A stretch of DNA of 64,000 bases from Conexibacter sp. SYSU D00693 (lineage in GTDB: Bacteria > Actinomycetota > Thermoleophilia > Solirubrobacterales > Solirubrobacteraceae): the NCBI RefSeq assembly GCF_017084525.1, contig NZ_CP070950.1:1-64000 (forward strand). Direction: 5' to 3'. The notes beneath the pieces were generated by a model. It saw only the letters and a program-made list of their open reading frames with translations, had not been told where the DNA came from and made no database searches. Positions within the stretch are counted from its first letter, which is position 1. Each line of letters starts with the position of its first letter. Made by a program: the position numbers and the translations under genes. Below are positions 41,784 through 50,393 of the stretch, one piece after another.

Positions 41784-42938
41784 ATGCGCGACGACCCTCG
41801 CCTCACGCGCACGCCGGAGCTCCAGGGGCCCGCTGCGCATGAGGCGCACGACGATGACGACGAGGAGATGCCGCGCGTCCAGCTGACGCGCCGCAACGTG
41901 CTGCTCGGGGTCCTCTTCGTCGTCTCGATCGTCGCCTTCCTCTACTTCGTCCTGCCGCAGATCAGCGGCCTCGAGGACACGTGGCACCGCATCGAGGACG
42001 GCGACCCGCTGTGGCTCGCCGTCGCCGGCGTGTTCACCGTCCTGAGCTTCGGCGGCTACGTCGTGCTGTTCCAGGCCGTCTACGTGCGCGCGGGCGTGCG
42101 TCTGACGGTGTCCGAGAGCTACCAGATCACCATGGCCGGCCTGGCGGCGACGCGCCTGTTCGCCGCCGGTGGCGCCGGCGGCATCGCGCTCACGGCGTGG
42201 GCGCTGCGCCGCGCCGGCATGGACCGCCGCGAGGTCGCCGACCGCACCATCGCCTTCCTCGTCCTGCAGTACGGCGTGTACATGGCGACGCTCGTCGTCG
42301 GCGGCCTCGGCCTGTACCTCGGCGTCCTCGAGGGCTCGGACGACTTCGCCATCACGATGGTGCCGGCGATCATCGGCGCGGTCGCGCTGGCCATCGGCAT
42401 GCTCGCCGCCCTGGCCCCGACGAACCTCGAGGAGCGCCTCGAGGGCTATGCGCGCCGTCACGGGCGCCTCGGCCGCCTCGCCCAGCGCCTGGCCACGGCG
42501 CCGGCGTCGATGTCGGCCGGCATCCGCCTCGCGGCGCAGCAGGTGCGCGACCGCGACCCCGCGGTCTTCGGCGCGATCGCGTACTGGGGCTTCAACATCG
42601 CGATCCTCTGGGCGTCGTTCAAGGCGTTCGGCGAGGCGCCGCCGTGGGCCGTGATCGTCATGGGCTACTTCGTCGGGATGATCGCCAACCTCCTGCCCCT
42701 GCCCGGCGGCGTGGGCGGGGTGGACGGCGGGATGATCGGCGCGCTGGTCGCCTTCGACGTCGCCACCGGCAGCGCGCTGGTCGCCGTCCTGACCTACCGC
42801 GCCTTCGCGTTCTGGCTGCCGACGATCCCCGGCGCGGTGGCGTACTTCCAGCTGCGGCGGACCGTCGAGCGCTGGCGCGAGGAGCGCCGCGCGGCCCGCC
42901 GGGCCGGGGCGGCGTCGCCGGCCGGAGCACTACACTGA
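41784..42938 (+). CDS. YbhN/UPF0104 (AglD-like) multispan membrane protein
   Basis: A 384-residue integral membrane protein of the lysylphosphatidylglycerol-synthase-TM/UPF0104 family. An acidic N-terminus (EAHDDDDEEMP) precedes about eight spans. Conserved pieces include TRLFAAGGAGGIALTAWALRRAG and the C-terminal LLPLPGGVGGVDGGMIGALVAF, the family's hallmark GGxGxxDG motif. Members are implicated in lipid-linked substrate flipping, but no activity is established for this branch. A TAGTGT box lies 13 bases before ATG. It is divergent from the kinase gene. A paralogue lies at the right edge of the window. Confidence 0.88.
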   Translation: MRDDPRLTRTPELQGPAAHEAHDDDDEEMPRVQLTRRNVLLGVLFVVSIVAFLYFVLPQISGLEDTWHRIEDGDPLWLAVAGVFTVLSFGGYVVLFQAVYVRAGVRLTVSESYQITMAGLAATRLFAAGGAGGIALTAWALRRAGMDRREVADRTIAFLVLQYGVYMATLVVGGLGLYLGVLEGSDDFAITMVPAIIGAVALAIGMLAALAPTNLEERLEGYARRHGRLGRLAQRLATAPASMSAGIRLAAQQVRDRDPAVFGAIAYWGFNIAILWASFKAFGEAPPWAVIVMGYFVGMIANLLPLPGGVGGVDGGMIGALVAFDVATGSALVAVLTYRAFAFWLPTIPGAVAYFQLRRTVERWREERRAARRAGAASPAGALH

Positions 42939-42987
42939 ATGAAGTGACAGGCCCAGGCTCCGACTGGGCACCAAGCTGAGGGAGACC

Positions 42988-44001
42988 ATGTCCGACCGCA
43001 TCGAGAACGTCGTCATCGTGGGCAGTGGGCCGGCCGGCTACACGGCCGCGCTCTACACCTCGCGCGCGAACCTCGAGCCGCTGGTGGTCGAGGGCTTCAT
43101 GTGGGGCGGCCTGCTCCAGACGACCACCGACGTCGAGAACTACCCCGGCTTCCCCGAGGGGATCATGGGCCCGGAGCTCATGCAGAAGCTCCGCGACCAG
43201 GCCGAGCGCTTCGGCACCCGGTTCCTCACCGACGAGGCGACCGAGCTGCGCCTGGCCGACGAGCCCGGCGGCATCCACGAGGTCGTCGTGGGCGGCGAGA
43301 CGATCAAGGCCCGCACCGTGGTCCTCTCCATGGGCGCCGAGCACAAGAAGCTCGGTGTGCCCGGCGAGGAGGAGCTGGCCAACCAGGGCGTCTCCTACTG
43401 CGCCACCTGCGACGCGGCGTTCTTCCGCGACCGGGTGATCCTCGTGGTCGGCGGCGGCGACTCGGCGTTCGAGGAGGCGATCTTCCTCTCGAAGTTCGGG
43501 TCGAAGGTCGTGCTCGTGCACCGCCGCGACGAGTTCCGCGCCTCGAAGATCATGGTGGATCGCGCCCGGGCCGCCGAGAACCTCGAGCTCAAGACGCCGT
43601 TCGTCGTCGAGGAGCTCCACCACGGCGAGGGCCCCTACGAGCGTGTCGCGACCCTGCGCAACACGGTCACCGGCGAGACCGAGGAGCTGGCGTTCGGCGG
43701 CGCGTTCATCGCGATCGGCCACGAGCCGCAGTCCGCGGTCGTCCGCGGGCAGATCGACGTCGACGACGAGGGCTACGTCAAGGTCCAGGGCCGCTCGACG
43801 CGGACGAACAAGCCGGGCGTCTTCGCCGCCGGGGACCTCGTCGACCACACCTACCGCCAGGCGATCACGGCCGCCGGCTCCGGGTGCCAGGCGGCACTCG
43901 ACGCCGAGTGGTACCTGCGCGACACGCCCGAGGTCCCGACGCCCGAGTCGATCCCGCACGGCGACCTCGCCGAGGCCCAGTGGGCGGCGACGCGCAGCTA
44001 G
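42988..44001 (+). CDS. trxB: Thioredoxin reductase
   Basis: Flavoprotein reducing thioredoxin with NADPH, 337 residues. FAD-binding GSGPAGYTAALYTSRA near residue 12, redox-active CATCDAAFF near residue 140, NADPH-binding GGGDSAFEEAIFL near residue 158, HRRDEFRAS, and the second FAD motif PGVFAAGDLVDHTYRQAITAAGSGCQAA. GAGGGA precedes the ATG. A GCCCAG/CTGGGC hairpin (42951-42969) and a TACACT box (42931-42936) are in the leader. No thioredoxin gene is adjacent, which is usual away from trxBA operons. Confidence 0.96.
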   Translation: MSDRIENVVIVGSGPAGYTAALYTSRANLEPLVVEGFMWGGLLQTTTDVENYPGFPEGIMGPELMQKLRDQAERFGTRFLTDEATELRLADEPGGIHEVVVGGETIKARTVVLSMGAEHKKLGVPGEEELANQGVSYCATCDAAFFRDRVILVVGGGDSAFEEAIFLSKFGSKVVLVHRRDEFRASKIMVDRARAAENLELKTPFVVEELHHGEGPYERVATLRNTVTGETEELAFGGAFIAIGHEPQSAVVRGQIDVDDEGYVKVQGRSTRTNKPGVFAAGDLVDHTYRQAITAAGSGCQAALDAEWYLRDTPEVPTPESIPHGDLAEAQWAATRS

Positions 44002-44645
44002 ACGACGACCGGCCGCGGCCCGACGACGGGCCGCGTCCGGGAGGCTTCCTCCCGCCGGTGGCCGAGCCGCCGGCGGGTTCGCCGCGCCCCGAGGCGCCCC
44101 TGTGGGGGCCGCCGACCGGCGCCGGCTCGCCGCCCGCCGAGCCGGCGTGGGGGACGGCGCCGTCCTCGCCGCCGCCCGGCCCGCGGCCGCTCGCGGGCGC
44201 CAAGCTCGCGAGCTGGCCCTCGCGCGTGGGCGCGGCGATCATCGACGCGCTGGTCCTCATGCCGCTGCTGCTCGGCGCGTACGCGGCGCTGGGCATCGAG
44301 CTCGACGAGGAGGAGGCCAGCGCCGTCGCCTCGAGCGGCGACGCGCTGCTGCTGGGCCTGTGGTCGGCGGTGCTCTTCGCCGTCTACCAGTGCGTGCTGC
44401 TCCTGCGCTGGGGCGGCCAGACGCTGGGCAAGCGCGTGGTGGCCATCCGGGTCGTCCGGGCCGACGGCGAGCGGCTCGACCTCCAGACCGTCGTCACCCG
44501 CCAGGTCGTCATGCAGGCCATCCCGGGCTCGCTGTTCTTCGTGTACTCGATCGTCGACGGCCTCTGGCCCCTGGCCGACCGCGAGAACCGGGCGATCCAC
44601 GACGCGGTCGCGAAGACCCGCGTCCTCGCCGACCCGGCGCGCTAG
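43980..44645 (+). CDS. RDD-family membrane protein
   Basis: A 221-residue protein with a Pro/Gly-rich cytosolic N-terminus (PPVAEPPAGSPRPEAP...) and an RDD domain: PSRVGAAIIDALVLMPLLLG, LLLRWGGQTLGKRVVAIRVVRADG, and the final GLWPLADRENRAIHDAVAKTRVL. The GTG at 43980 overlaps trxB by 22 bases and is chosen because no other ATG/GTG/TTG precedes the Pro-rich region. GTG near 44055 (PPVAEPP) is an alternative preceded by a GGGAGG-CTT-CCTCCC hairpin. RDD proteins are possible ion transporters; substrate unknown. The 3' end overlaps the convergent WS/DGAT gene by four bases. Confidence 0.82.
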   Translation: MGGDAQLDDDRPRPDDGPRPGGFLPPVAEPPAGSPRPEAPLWGPPTGAGSPPAEPAWGTAPSSPPPGPRPLAGAKLASWPSRVGAAIIDALVLMPLLLGAYAALGIELDEEEASAVASSGDALLLGLWSAVLFAVYQCVLLLRWGGQTLGKRVVAIRVVRADGERLDLQTVVTRQVVMQAIPGSLFFVYSIVDGLWPLADRENRAIHDAVAKTRVLADPAR

Positions 44646-46054
44646 ACCTTGAGCGTCGTCGGCCGGCCCGCCGCCAGCGCGACGAGCTCGTGCAGGGCGG
44701 CGCGCAGGCCCTGGCTGACGACGTCGACGTCGGGCAGCGCGTCGCGGTCGCCCAGGACGCCGAAGGCCACCTCGCCGTCGTAGGACATCGCCGCGACGGC
44801 CAGCGCACGGTCGCCGCCGAGGTAGGGCAGCGGGTAGAACGTGCGCAGCCGCTGGCCGAGGAAGAACAGGGGGACCTGCGGGCCGGGGACGTTCGTGACC
44901 AGGACGTTGTAGAGCCGCGCCGAGAGGTTGAGCCGCGAGGCCTGCGCGAGGATCGTCGGCGGCGCGAAGTCCTCCATCCCGACGATGGCCTCGGCGCTGA
45001 GGGCGCGCTGGCGGTCCTTGACGTGCGCCATCGCCGCGTTGACCGCGCGCAGGCGCTCGAGCGGGTCGGCGAGGTGGACCGGCATCGGCGCGAGGACGGG
45101 CGTGATGCGGTGGCCCTCGCCGTGGTCGCCCTGGCGGGTCGAGACCGGCACGCACGCGCGCAGCTCGGCCTGGCCGACCGGCTGGCCGCGATGGTGGTAG
45201 AGCGCGCGGATGCCGCCGGCCACGCACGCGAGGACGACGTCGTTGACCGTCCCGCCGAAGACGTCCTTGACGCGGCGCAGGTCGTCGAGGCGGGCGGTGG
45301 CGAAGGCGACCCGGCGATGCGGGCCGATCGGCGCGTTGAGCGGCGAGTCGGGCGCGGGGCGCAGGCCGGCGCGCACGGCGTCGGCCACGCCGGTGAGCGC
45401 CTCCTTGGCGCCGTCGACCACCTCGTTGGGGCGCGTCGCCGCGCTCAGCGCCTTGAACGGCAGGTCGGTGAGCTGGCGGGCGGCGCTGCCGAGCTGCGCG
45501 GCCGCGAGCTGGGCGGCCGTCGGCTCGGGTCGTGGCAGCCACGTGGGCGGCTCGTCGGGGTCGCCGACCTCGTCGGTGGCGTCGAAGAGGATGCTGAGCA
45601 GGTCGATCGAGCCGACGCCGTCGACCAGCGCGTGGTGGGTCTTGGCGATGATCGCCCAGCGGTCGTCGGCGAGGCCCTCGACCACGAGCAGCTCCCAGAG
45701 CGGCTTCGTGCGGTCGATGCGCTGCGAGATGATCCGGGAGACCAGCGCGGTCAGCCGTCGCGCGTCGCCGGGCGCCGGCAGGGCCGCGCGCCGCAGGTGG
45801 TACTCGAGGTTGAACGACGGGTCGTCGACCCACCGCGGACGGCCGAAGCGCCCGGGCGGGCGGACCAGCTTCTGCCGGTAGCGCGGGACGAGGTGCAGCC
45901 GGCAGCGGACGTGCTCGAGGACGTCCTCCCAGCGCGGCACCGGGCCCTCGAGCAGCGCGACCGAGCCGACGTGCGTGTGCGTGCGGCCCGCGTCCTCGCG
46001 CAGCACGAACGCCGCGTCCACGGCGGTCAGCGGGTCGAGGTGGGGCTGCGCCAT
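44642..46054 (-). CDS. WS/DGAT family acyltransferase (wax ester/triacylglycerol synthase)
   Basis: A 470-residue bifunctional wax-ester synthase/diacylglycerol acyltransferase family member. The catalytic HHxxxDG is visible as KTHHALVDGVGSIDLL near residue 140. Family-wide features are DAAFVLREDA at the start, PRWVDDPSFNLEYHLRRAALP, GGTVNDVVLACVAGGIRALY, and the NVPGPQVPLFFLGQRL block near residue 380. It makes storage lipids or wax esters from acyl-CoA. It is flanked on its 5' side by a TetR gene on the same strand. Confidence 0.94.
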   Translation of the reverse strand: MAQPHLDPLTAVDAAFVLREDAGRTHTHVGSVALLEGPVPRWEDVLEHVRCRLHLVPRYRQKLVRPPGRFGRPRWVDDPSFNLEYHLRRAALPAPGDARRLTALVSRIISQRIDRTKPLWELLVVEGLADDRWAIIAKTHHALVDGVGSIDLLSILFDATDEVGDPDEPPTWLPRPEPTAAQLAAAQLGSAARQLTDLPFKALSAATRPNEVVDGAKEALTGVADAVRAGLRPAPDSPLNAPIGPHRRVAFATARLDDLRRVKDVFGGTVNDVVLACVAGGIRALYHHRGQPVGQAELRACVPVSTRQGDHGEGHRITPVLAPMPVHLADPLERLRAVNAAMAHVKDRQRALSAEAIVGMEDFAPPTILAQASRLNLSARLYNVLVTNVPGPQVPLFFLGQRLRTFYPLPYLGGDRALAVAAMSYDGEVAFGVLGDRDALPDVDVVSQGLRAALHELVALAAGRPTTLKV

Positions 46055-46109
46055 CGCGGCGCGAGCCTAGCGCGCACATGGGGTGCTCCGCGCGCCAGCG
46101 CGGAGGGGC

Positions 46110-46700
46110 TCAGCCCGTGCGCGCGGGCGGGCGGGGCAGCGCCCCGATCGCCGCCTCGGCCGTGCGCACGAGCGACGCGTCGGACGCCCCGGCGTGGCCG
46201 AGCGCCTCGAGCCCGCGGGCCACGGCGAGCAGCAGTCCGCCGAGGGCCTCGGGGTCCGCGGCGGGGTCGACGTCGCCCTCGTCCTGCGCCCGCGCCACCG
46301 CGCGTGCGAAGCAGCCGTCGAGCGTGCGGAAGGCCTCCTCGACGCGCCGGCCGACATCCGGATCGACGTCCGCGAGCTCGGCCGTCGAGCTGGCGAGCAG
46401 GCAGCTCGGGCCGGAGGTCGAGCCTCGCGCGACCGCCAGCAGGTGCCGGTGCAGGGCGTCGAGCGCAGGCCGCCGCTCGAGGGCGTCGCCGACCCTCGCC
46501 ACGTTGCGCCGCGCGTAGTCGTCCAGGACGCGGAGGTACAGGGCGTGCTTGTCGCCGAAGGCCGCGTAGAGGCTGCCCTTGCCCAGGCCGGTGGCGGCCA
46601 TGAGCTCCTGCAGCGACGTGCCGGCGTAGCCGTGGGTCCGGAACGCCTGCTGTGCCGCGTCGAGGACGGCCTGCTCGTCGAACTCGCGGGGACGGGCCAT
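46110..46700 (-). CDS. TetR-family transcriptional repressor
   Basis: A 196-residue regulator with an N-terminal TetR helix-turn-helix (MARPREFDEQAVLDAAQQAFRTHGYAGTSLQELMAATGLGKGSLYAAFGDKHAL). The C-terminal domain resembles the TetR_C regulators of short-chain dehydrogenases (VARGSTSGPSCLLASSTAEL). It is divergent from an SDR gene across 59 bases that contain two copies of an operator-like repeat, so it most likely represses that SDR and itself. The ligand is unknown. Confidence 0.93.
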   Translation of the reverse strand: MARPREFDEQAVLDAAQQAFRTHGYAGTSLQELMAATGLGKGSLYAAFGDKHALYLRVLDDYARRNVARVGDALERRPALDALHRHLLAVARGSTSGPSCLLASSTAELADVDPDVGRRVEEAFRTLDGCFARAVARAQDEGDVDPAADPEALGGLLLAVARGLEALGHAGASDASLVRTAEAAIGALPRPPARTG

Positions 46701-46718
46701 GGCGTCATCGTACCGACG

Positions 46719-46771
46719 TTGTGTACCGGGCGGTCAAGAACGGCGCTATTGTGGACCGCATGGTCAAGAAC
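46719..46771. promoter_or_regulatory. Tandem operator-like repeat between TetR and SDR genes
   Basis: TTGTGTACCGGGCGGTCAAG (46719-46738) and TTGTGGACCGCATGGTCAAG (46749-46768) are about 80% identical over 23 bases and exactly 30 bp apart, about three helical turns. Each holds a dyad: ACCG-GG-CGGT in the first, GACC-GCAT-GGTC in the second. The second copy covers the SDR start codon at 46760, and TATTGT (46747-46752) forms the -10 seven bases before it. This fits cooperative TetR-dimer binding that blocks initiation. Confidence 0.65.
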
Positions 46772-47515
46772 AACGACTTCCCCGACGCGCGCGTCCTCGT
46801 CACCGGCGGCTCGCGCGGCATCGGCGCGGCGATCGCCGAGCGCCTGGCCGGCGCCGGCGCGCAGGTCCTCGCCACCGCCCGCAGCGCGCCCGCCAGCACC
46901 CCGGAGGGGGTGACCTTCGTCGAGGGCGACGTCTCGACGGCCGACGGCATCGAGGCGATCGCCGGGGCCGCGCTCGACCGGCTCGGCGGCGTCGACGTCC
47001 TGGTCAACAACGCCGGGGCGACGGGCACTGCCGCGGGCGGGTCGTGGACGATCCCGCCGGCCGACTGGCAGAGCGTCCTCGACGTGAACCTCCTGGCGGC
47101 CGTGCGCCTCAACGCCGCGCTGCTGCCGCAGATGCTCGAGCGCGGCTCCGGCTCGATCATCCACATCTCCTCGAGCGCGGCCTACCTGACCCCGGGCCCG
47201 ACGCTGCACTACGCCGCGGCGAAGGCGGCGCTCACGGCGTACTCCAAGGGCCTCGCGACCGAGCTGGCGACCCGGGGCATCCGGGTGAACACGGTCACCC
47301 CGGGTGGCGTGACGACCCCGGGCGCGGACGCCGTCCGGGAGGGCATCGCCGGCAGTCTGGGCATCACCGCGGCCCAGCTGACCGCTCACGTGCCGCTCGG
47401 CATGGGCGCGCCGATCGACATCGCCGAGGCGGTGGCGTTCCTGGCGTCGGACCGGGCGCGATGGATCACCGGCACGGACCTGGTGGTGGACGGCGGGGAG
47501 AAGCCCACGCCGTAG
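46760..47515 (+). CDS. SDR-family oxidoreductase (3-oxoacyl-ACP reductase-like)
   Basis: A 251-residue classical SDR. NAD(P)-binding TGGSRGIGAAIAERLAGAG, VNNAGATG, and catalytic Ser-Tyr-Lys (SIIHISSSAAY..LHYAAAKAAL). The C-terminal part contains RVNTVTPGGVTTPG and WITGTDLVVDGGEKP. The N-terminal TxGSRGIG with ATARSAP suggests NADP preference, and the substrate is unknown. It is divergent from and probably repressed by the TetR protein. The message is likely leaderless, with TATTGT seven bases before ATG. Confidence 0.93.
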   Translation: MVKNNDFPDARVLVTGGSRGIGAAIAERLAGAGAQVLATARSAPASTPEGVTFVEGDVSTADGIEAIAGAALDRLGGVDVLVNNAGATGTAAGGSWTIPPADWQSVLDVNLLAAVRLNAALLPQMLERGSGSIIHISSSAAYLTPGPTLHYAAAKAALTAYSKGLATELATRGIRVNTVTPGGVTTPGADAVREGIAGSLGITAAQLTAHVPLGMGAPIDIAEAVAFLASDRARWITGTDLVVDGGEKPTP

Positions 47516-47547
47516 CGCGCCGAGGCCGGGGCTGCCAGGATCGGCCC

Positions 47548-48384
47548 ATGCCGGCCGTCTCCGAGGCCGTCCTGGTCACCGGGTGCTCCTCCGGGATCGG
47601 GCGGGCGACCGCCGAGCGCCTCGCGGCGCGCGGCCACACCGTCTACGCGACCGCGCGGCGGGTCGAGGCGCTGTCCGACCTCGCCGCGCGCGGGTGCCGG
47701 ACGCTCGCGCTCGACGTCTGCGACGAGGCGTCGATGCGGGCGGCCGTCGACGAGGTGGTCGCGCGCGAGGGTGCCGTCGGCGTGCTCGTCAACAACGCGG
47801 GCTACTCGCAGTCCGGGGCGCTCGAGTCGCTGGCGATGGAGGACGTGCGCCGCCAGTTCGAGACGAACGTCTTCGGCCTGCTGCGCCTCAGCCAGCTCTG
47901 CCTGCCGGGCATGCGCGACCAGGGCTGGGGGCGCGTGGTGAACGTCTCGTCGATGGGCGGGCGGCTCGTCTTCCCGGGCGGCGGGGCCTACCACGCGACG
48001 AAGTACGCGGTCGAGGCGCTCAGCGACGCGCTGCGCTTCGAGGTCGCGGGCTTCGGGGTCGCGGTGACCGTCGTCGAGCCCGGCCTCATCCGCACGGCGT
48101 TCGGCGACGCGGCGACGGGCGCGATCCCGGAGGCCGCCGGGCCGTACGCGTCGTTCAACCGGGCGGTGAGCGACGCGACCGCCGGCGCCTACCGCGGGCC
48201 GATGGCGCGGCTGGCCGCGCCGCCCGAGGCGGTGGCCAAGGCGATCGAGTCGGCGATCGGCAAGCCGCGTCCGCGGATCGTCGTCGGCGCTTCGGCGCAC
48301 GTGATGCTCACGCAGCGCAAGCTCGTGGGCGATCGCGTCTGGGACCGGATGATGCGGCTGCAGTTCCCGCGCCCCGGCGCCTGA
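47548..48384 (+). CDS. SDR-family oxidoreductase
   Basis: A 278-residue classical SDR with TGCSSGIGRATAERLAARGH, VYATARRVEALSDLAARG, LVNNAGYSQSGALE, VVNVSSMGGR, and the YHATKYAVEALSDALR active site. The C-terminal region VEPGLIRTAFGD and the basic tail are typical of the AtuG/YusZ-like 'oxidoreductase' group. The substrate is unknown. It follows the previous SDR by 32 bases and overlaps the MOSC gene by one base (TGATG), so the three are probably cotranscribed. Confidence 0.92.
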   Translation: MPAVSEAVLVTGCSSGIGRATAERLAARGHTVYATARRVEALSDLAARGCRTLALDVCDEASMRAAVDEVVAREGAVGVLVNNAGYSQSGALESLAMEDVRRQFETNVFGLLRLSQLCLPGMRDQGWGRVVNVSSMGGRLVFPGGGAYHATKYAVEALSDALRFEVAGFGVAVTVVEPGLIRTAFGDAATGAIPEAAGPYASFNRAVSDATAGAYRGPMARLAAPPEAVAKAIESAIGKPRPRIVVGASAHVMLTQRKLVGDRVWDRMMRLQFPRPGA

Positions 48385-49166
48385 TGCGGGGGTCCTTCGC
48401 GCGGTGCCTGGCCTCGGTGCTGGGCGTCGAGGTCCACACCGTCCCGCTGCCCGAGGCGGGCGAGCACCCGGTCGCGCCGCTGCGCACGTGGCTGGCCGAG
48501 CGCGCGCTGGGGCCGGTGCCGATCCGCGAGCCGCGGGAGTTCAGCTGGGGCGGTCCGTGGATCGCGGTCCACGAGGGCGGCGCCTGCACCGTCCAGTTCG
48601 GCTCGCCGGCCGGCCCGGTCTACGACCCCGACGGCGCGGGCACGGCGCCGGTCGTCGAGGGCTGGGCGATCTCGCCGCTCGACGTCGCGCTGTGGCGCCA
48701 CGGAGGCGCGGGCGACCCGGGGCGCGGCGAGGTCGTCGAGCTGCTCGTGGCGCCGGAGGCCGAGGCGCCCATGACCGCGGTCGCGGAGGTCGTCGCCGAG
48801 GCGGGCCGCGGGCTGGAGGGCGACCGCTACTGGGCGGCGCGCGGGACGTTCACCGACGGTCGGCCCGGGGGCGCGCTGACGCTCGTGGACGCCGCCGTGC
48901 TCGACGACGTCGGGCTGCGCGGCGCGGCGGCACGCCGCAACGTCGTCACCCGCGGCGTCGAGCTCAACGCGCTGGTCGGCCGCGAGTTCCTGCTCGGCGA
49001 GGTCCGCTGCCGCGGCCGGCGCCTGTGTGAGCCCTGCGCCCACCTGGACCGCCTCTCGGGCCCCGGCCTCCTGCGCCCGCTCGTGCACCGCGGCGGCCTG
49101 CGCGCCGACGTCGTCAGCACCGGCACCATCCGCCTCGGCGACGAGGTCCGAGCGACCGGCGTCTGA
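48384..49166 (+). CDS. MOSC-domain protein with extra N-terminal domain
   Basis: A 260-residue protein. The C-terminal 130 residues form a MOSC (molybdenum-cofactor sulfurase C-terminal) domain: VVAEAGRGLEGDRYWAARGTF, GALTLVDAAVLDDVGL, RRNVVTRGVELNALVGREFLLGEVRCRGRRLCEPC, with the conserved Cys. The N-terminal 125 residues (FARCLASVLGVEVHTVPLPEAGE..., WGGPWIAVHE) are a separate domain I do not recognise. MOSC proteins handle sulfur and the Mo cofactor or N-hydroxylated substrates. It is coupled to the upstream SDR by a TGATG overlap. Confidence 0.85.
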   Translation: MRGSFARCLASVLGVEVHTVPLPEAGEHPVAPLRTWLAERALGPVPIREPREFSWGGPWIAVHEGGACTVQFGSPAGPVYDPDGAGTAPVVEGWAISPLDVALWRHGGAGDPGRGEVVELLVAPEAEAPMTAVAEVVAEAGRGLEGDRYWAARGTFTDGRPGGALTLVDAAVLDDVGLRGAAARRNVVTRGVELNALVGREFLLGEVRCRGRRLCEPCAHLDRLSGPGLLRPLVHRGGLRADVVSTGTIRLGDEVRATGV

Positions 49167-49194
49167 CGCCTGCGTGTGACGCCTGCCGTGGGGG

Positions 49195-50103
49195 TCAGCA
49201 GCGGGCGGCGTGCGCGACGAGGCGCGCGAGGAGGTGCTGCGCGGGGCCGGCATCGTCGAGGCCGCCCAGGGCGACCGCGGCCTGGAGGCCCAGCGCGGTG
49301 GTGAGGACGTCGCCGATCGCGGCGTCCGGGCGGCCGAGGAGGCCTTCGTCGGCGGCCATGCGCGCGGCGGCGGCGCGGACGTCGGCGGCGTGGAGGTCGT
49401 GGCCGGCGAGGCGGGCGAGCTCGGCGACGAGCGCCGCCGCGCGCGTCCAGCCCTTGTGCTGCAGGCCGGCGTCGCCGTTGAGGACACCGCCGGTGATCCG
49501 CTGCACCGCGTTGAGCGCGAGCGCGCCGCCGACGAGCGACGCGCGCGCGGTCTCGACGCCGGTCGCCGCCCGGCCGGTGCCGTAGACGTGGTCGAGCAGG
49601 TGGTCGACGTCGAGCGTGTCGACCTCCTCGCAGGCGCGCTCCACGGCGGCGACGGCGTCCAGGCCCTCCTCGAGCGGCACGCGCCGGGCGGTCGTGCGCA
49701 CGAGCGTGCCCGCGACGAAGAGCTCGGTCAGGCGCGACTGGCGCGTGGGCCGCGCCTCGCTGCGCGCCAGCAGCCGCCGCACGCCCGTGCCGTTGGCGTC
49801 CACCGCCTCCTGCGGCACGGAGGAGACGAGGCCCGCCGCGACGCCGACGAACATCGCCACGTGGTCGCTGGCGTCCTCCGTGGCGATGCCGCGCAGCGCG
49901 GCAGCCAGGGCGTGCGCGGCGGCGTCGACCGCGTCGGGGGCGTCCATCGCGCCCGCCAGCAGCGCGGGGCGCGCGGCACCGCCGTGCAGCAGCGCGGCCG
50001 CGCGGTCGGCGGTGACGCGGATCGCGCTGGCGACGCCGCGGTCGACGGAGGGCAGCTCGAGCCGTTCGACGTCCGCGAGCGCCGCGAGCGCCGCGGTGCT
50101 CAC
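49195..50103 (-). CDS. Alanine-rich helical protein of unknown function
   Basis: A 302-residue soluble, Ala-rich, mostly helical protein starting GTG in a GTGA overlap with the upstream 87-residue gene. Segments such as ETARASLVGGALALNAVQRITGGVLNGDAGLQHKGWTRAAALVAEL and SDHVAMFVGVAAGLVSS look conserved, but I cannot assign a family. No catalytic motif or membrane span is visible. The coupling suggests it works with the small upstream protein. Confidence 0.7.
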   Translation of the reverse strand: MSTAALAALADVERLELPSVDRGVASAIRVTADRAAALLHGGAARPALLAGAMDAPDAVDAAAHALAAALRGIATEDASDHVAMFVGVAAGLVSSVPQEAVDANGTGVRRLLARSEARPTRQSRLTELFVAGTLVRTTARRVPLEEGLDAVAAVERACEEVDTLDVDHLLDHVYGTGRAATGVETARASLVGGALALNAVQRITGGVLNGDAGLQHKGWTRAAALVAELARLAGHDLHAADVRAAAARMAADEGLLGRPDAAIGDVLTTALGLQAAVALGGLDDAGPAQHLLARLVAHAARC

Positions 50104-50363
50104 CGGCCCGCCGCGCGCAGCGCGGCCCGGCCGTCGTCGGTCAGCGTCAGCAGGGTCGGCGGCGCGTCGCCGCACACGCCGTCGGGGCAGCCCAGGTCGG
50201 CCGTGCTGTGCACCCAGCCGCGCCGCGTCGCGTCCTCGAGTGCCCACGTCAGCGCCTCGCGGTCAGGGCCGTGCAGGCGCGCGTCGAGCGCGCTCAGCGT
50301 GGCCGGCCCGGAGCGCAGCGCGCGGGCGACGGCGAGGGGGTCGATCTCGGTGGCGTGGGCCAC
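50100..50363 (-). CDS. Small winged-helix-like protein of unknown function
   Basis: An 87-residue protein. The region DPLAVARALRSGPATLSALDARLHGPDREALTWALEDATRRGW resembles a winged-helix DNA-binding or replication-accessory fold. A short Cys-containing loop (CPDGVC) and LLTLTDDGRAALRAAGR, typical of wing/helix ends, follow. GTG at 50363 is chosen because TACGCT ends six bases before it (leaderless); a GTG at 50387 is the alternative. The 3' end overlaps the next gene by four bases. It is possibly a transcriptional regulator; not certain. Confidence 0.65.
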   Translation of the reverse strand: MAHATEIDPLAVARALRSGPATLSALDARLHGPDREALTWALEDATRRGWVHSTADLGCPDGVCGDAPPTLLTLTDDGRAALRAAGR

Positions 50364-50393
50364 GCTCCGAGCGTAGCGACCCGGCACCGGTGC

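Noticed and set aside
43101-43979. Upstream extension of the RDD frame through trxB
   Set aside because: This is antisense-like composition overlapping a fully conserved trxB; the conserved RDD domain starts much later.
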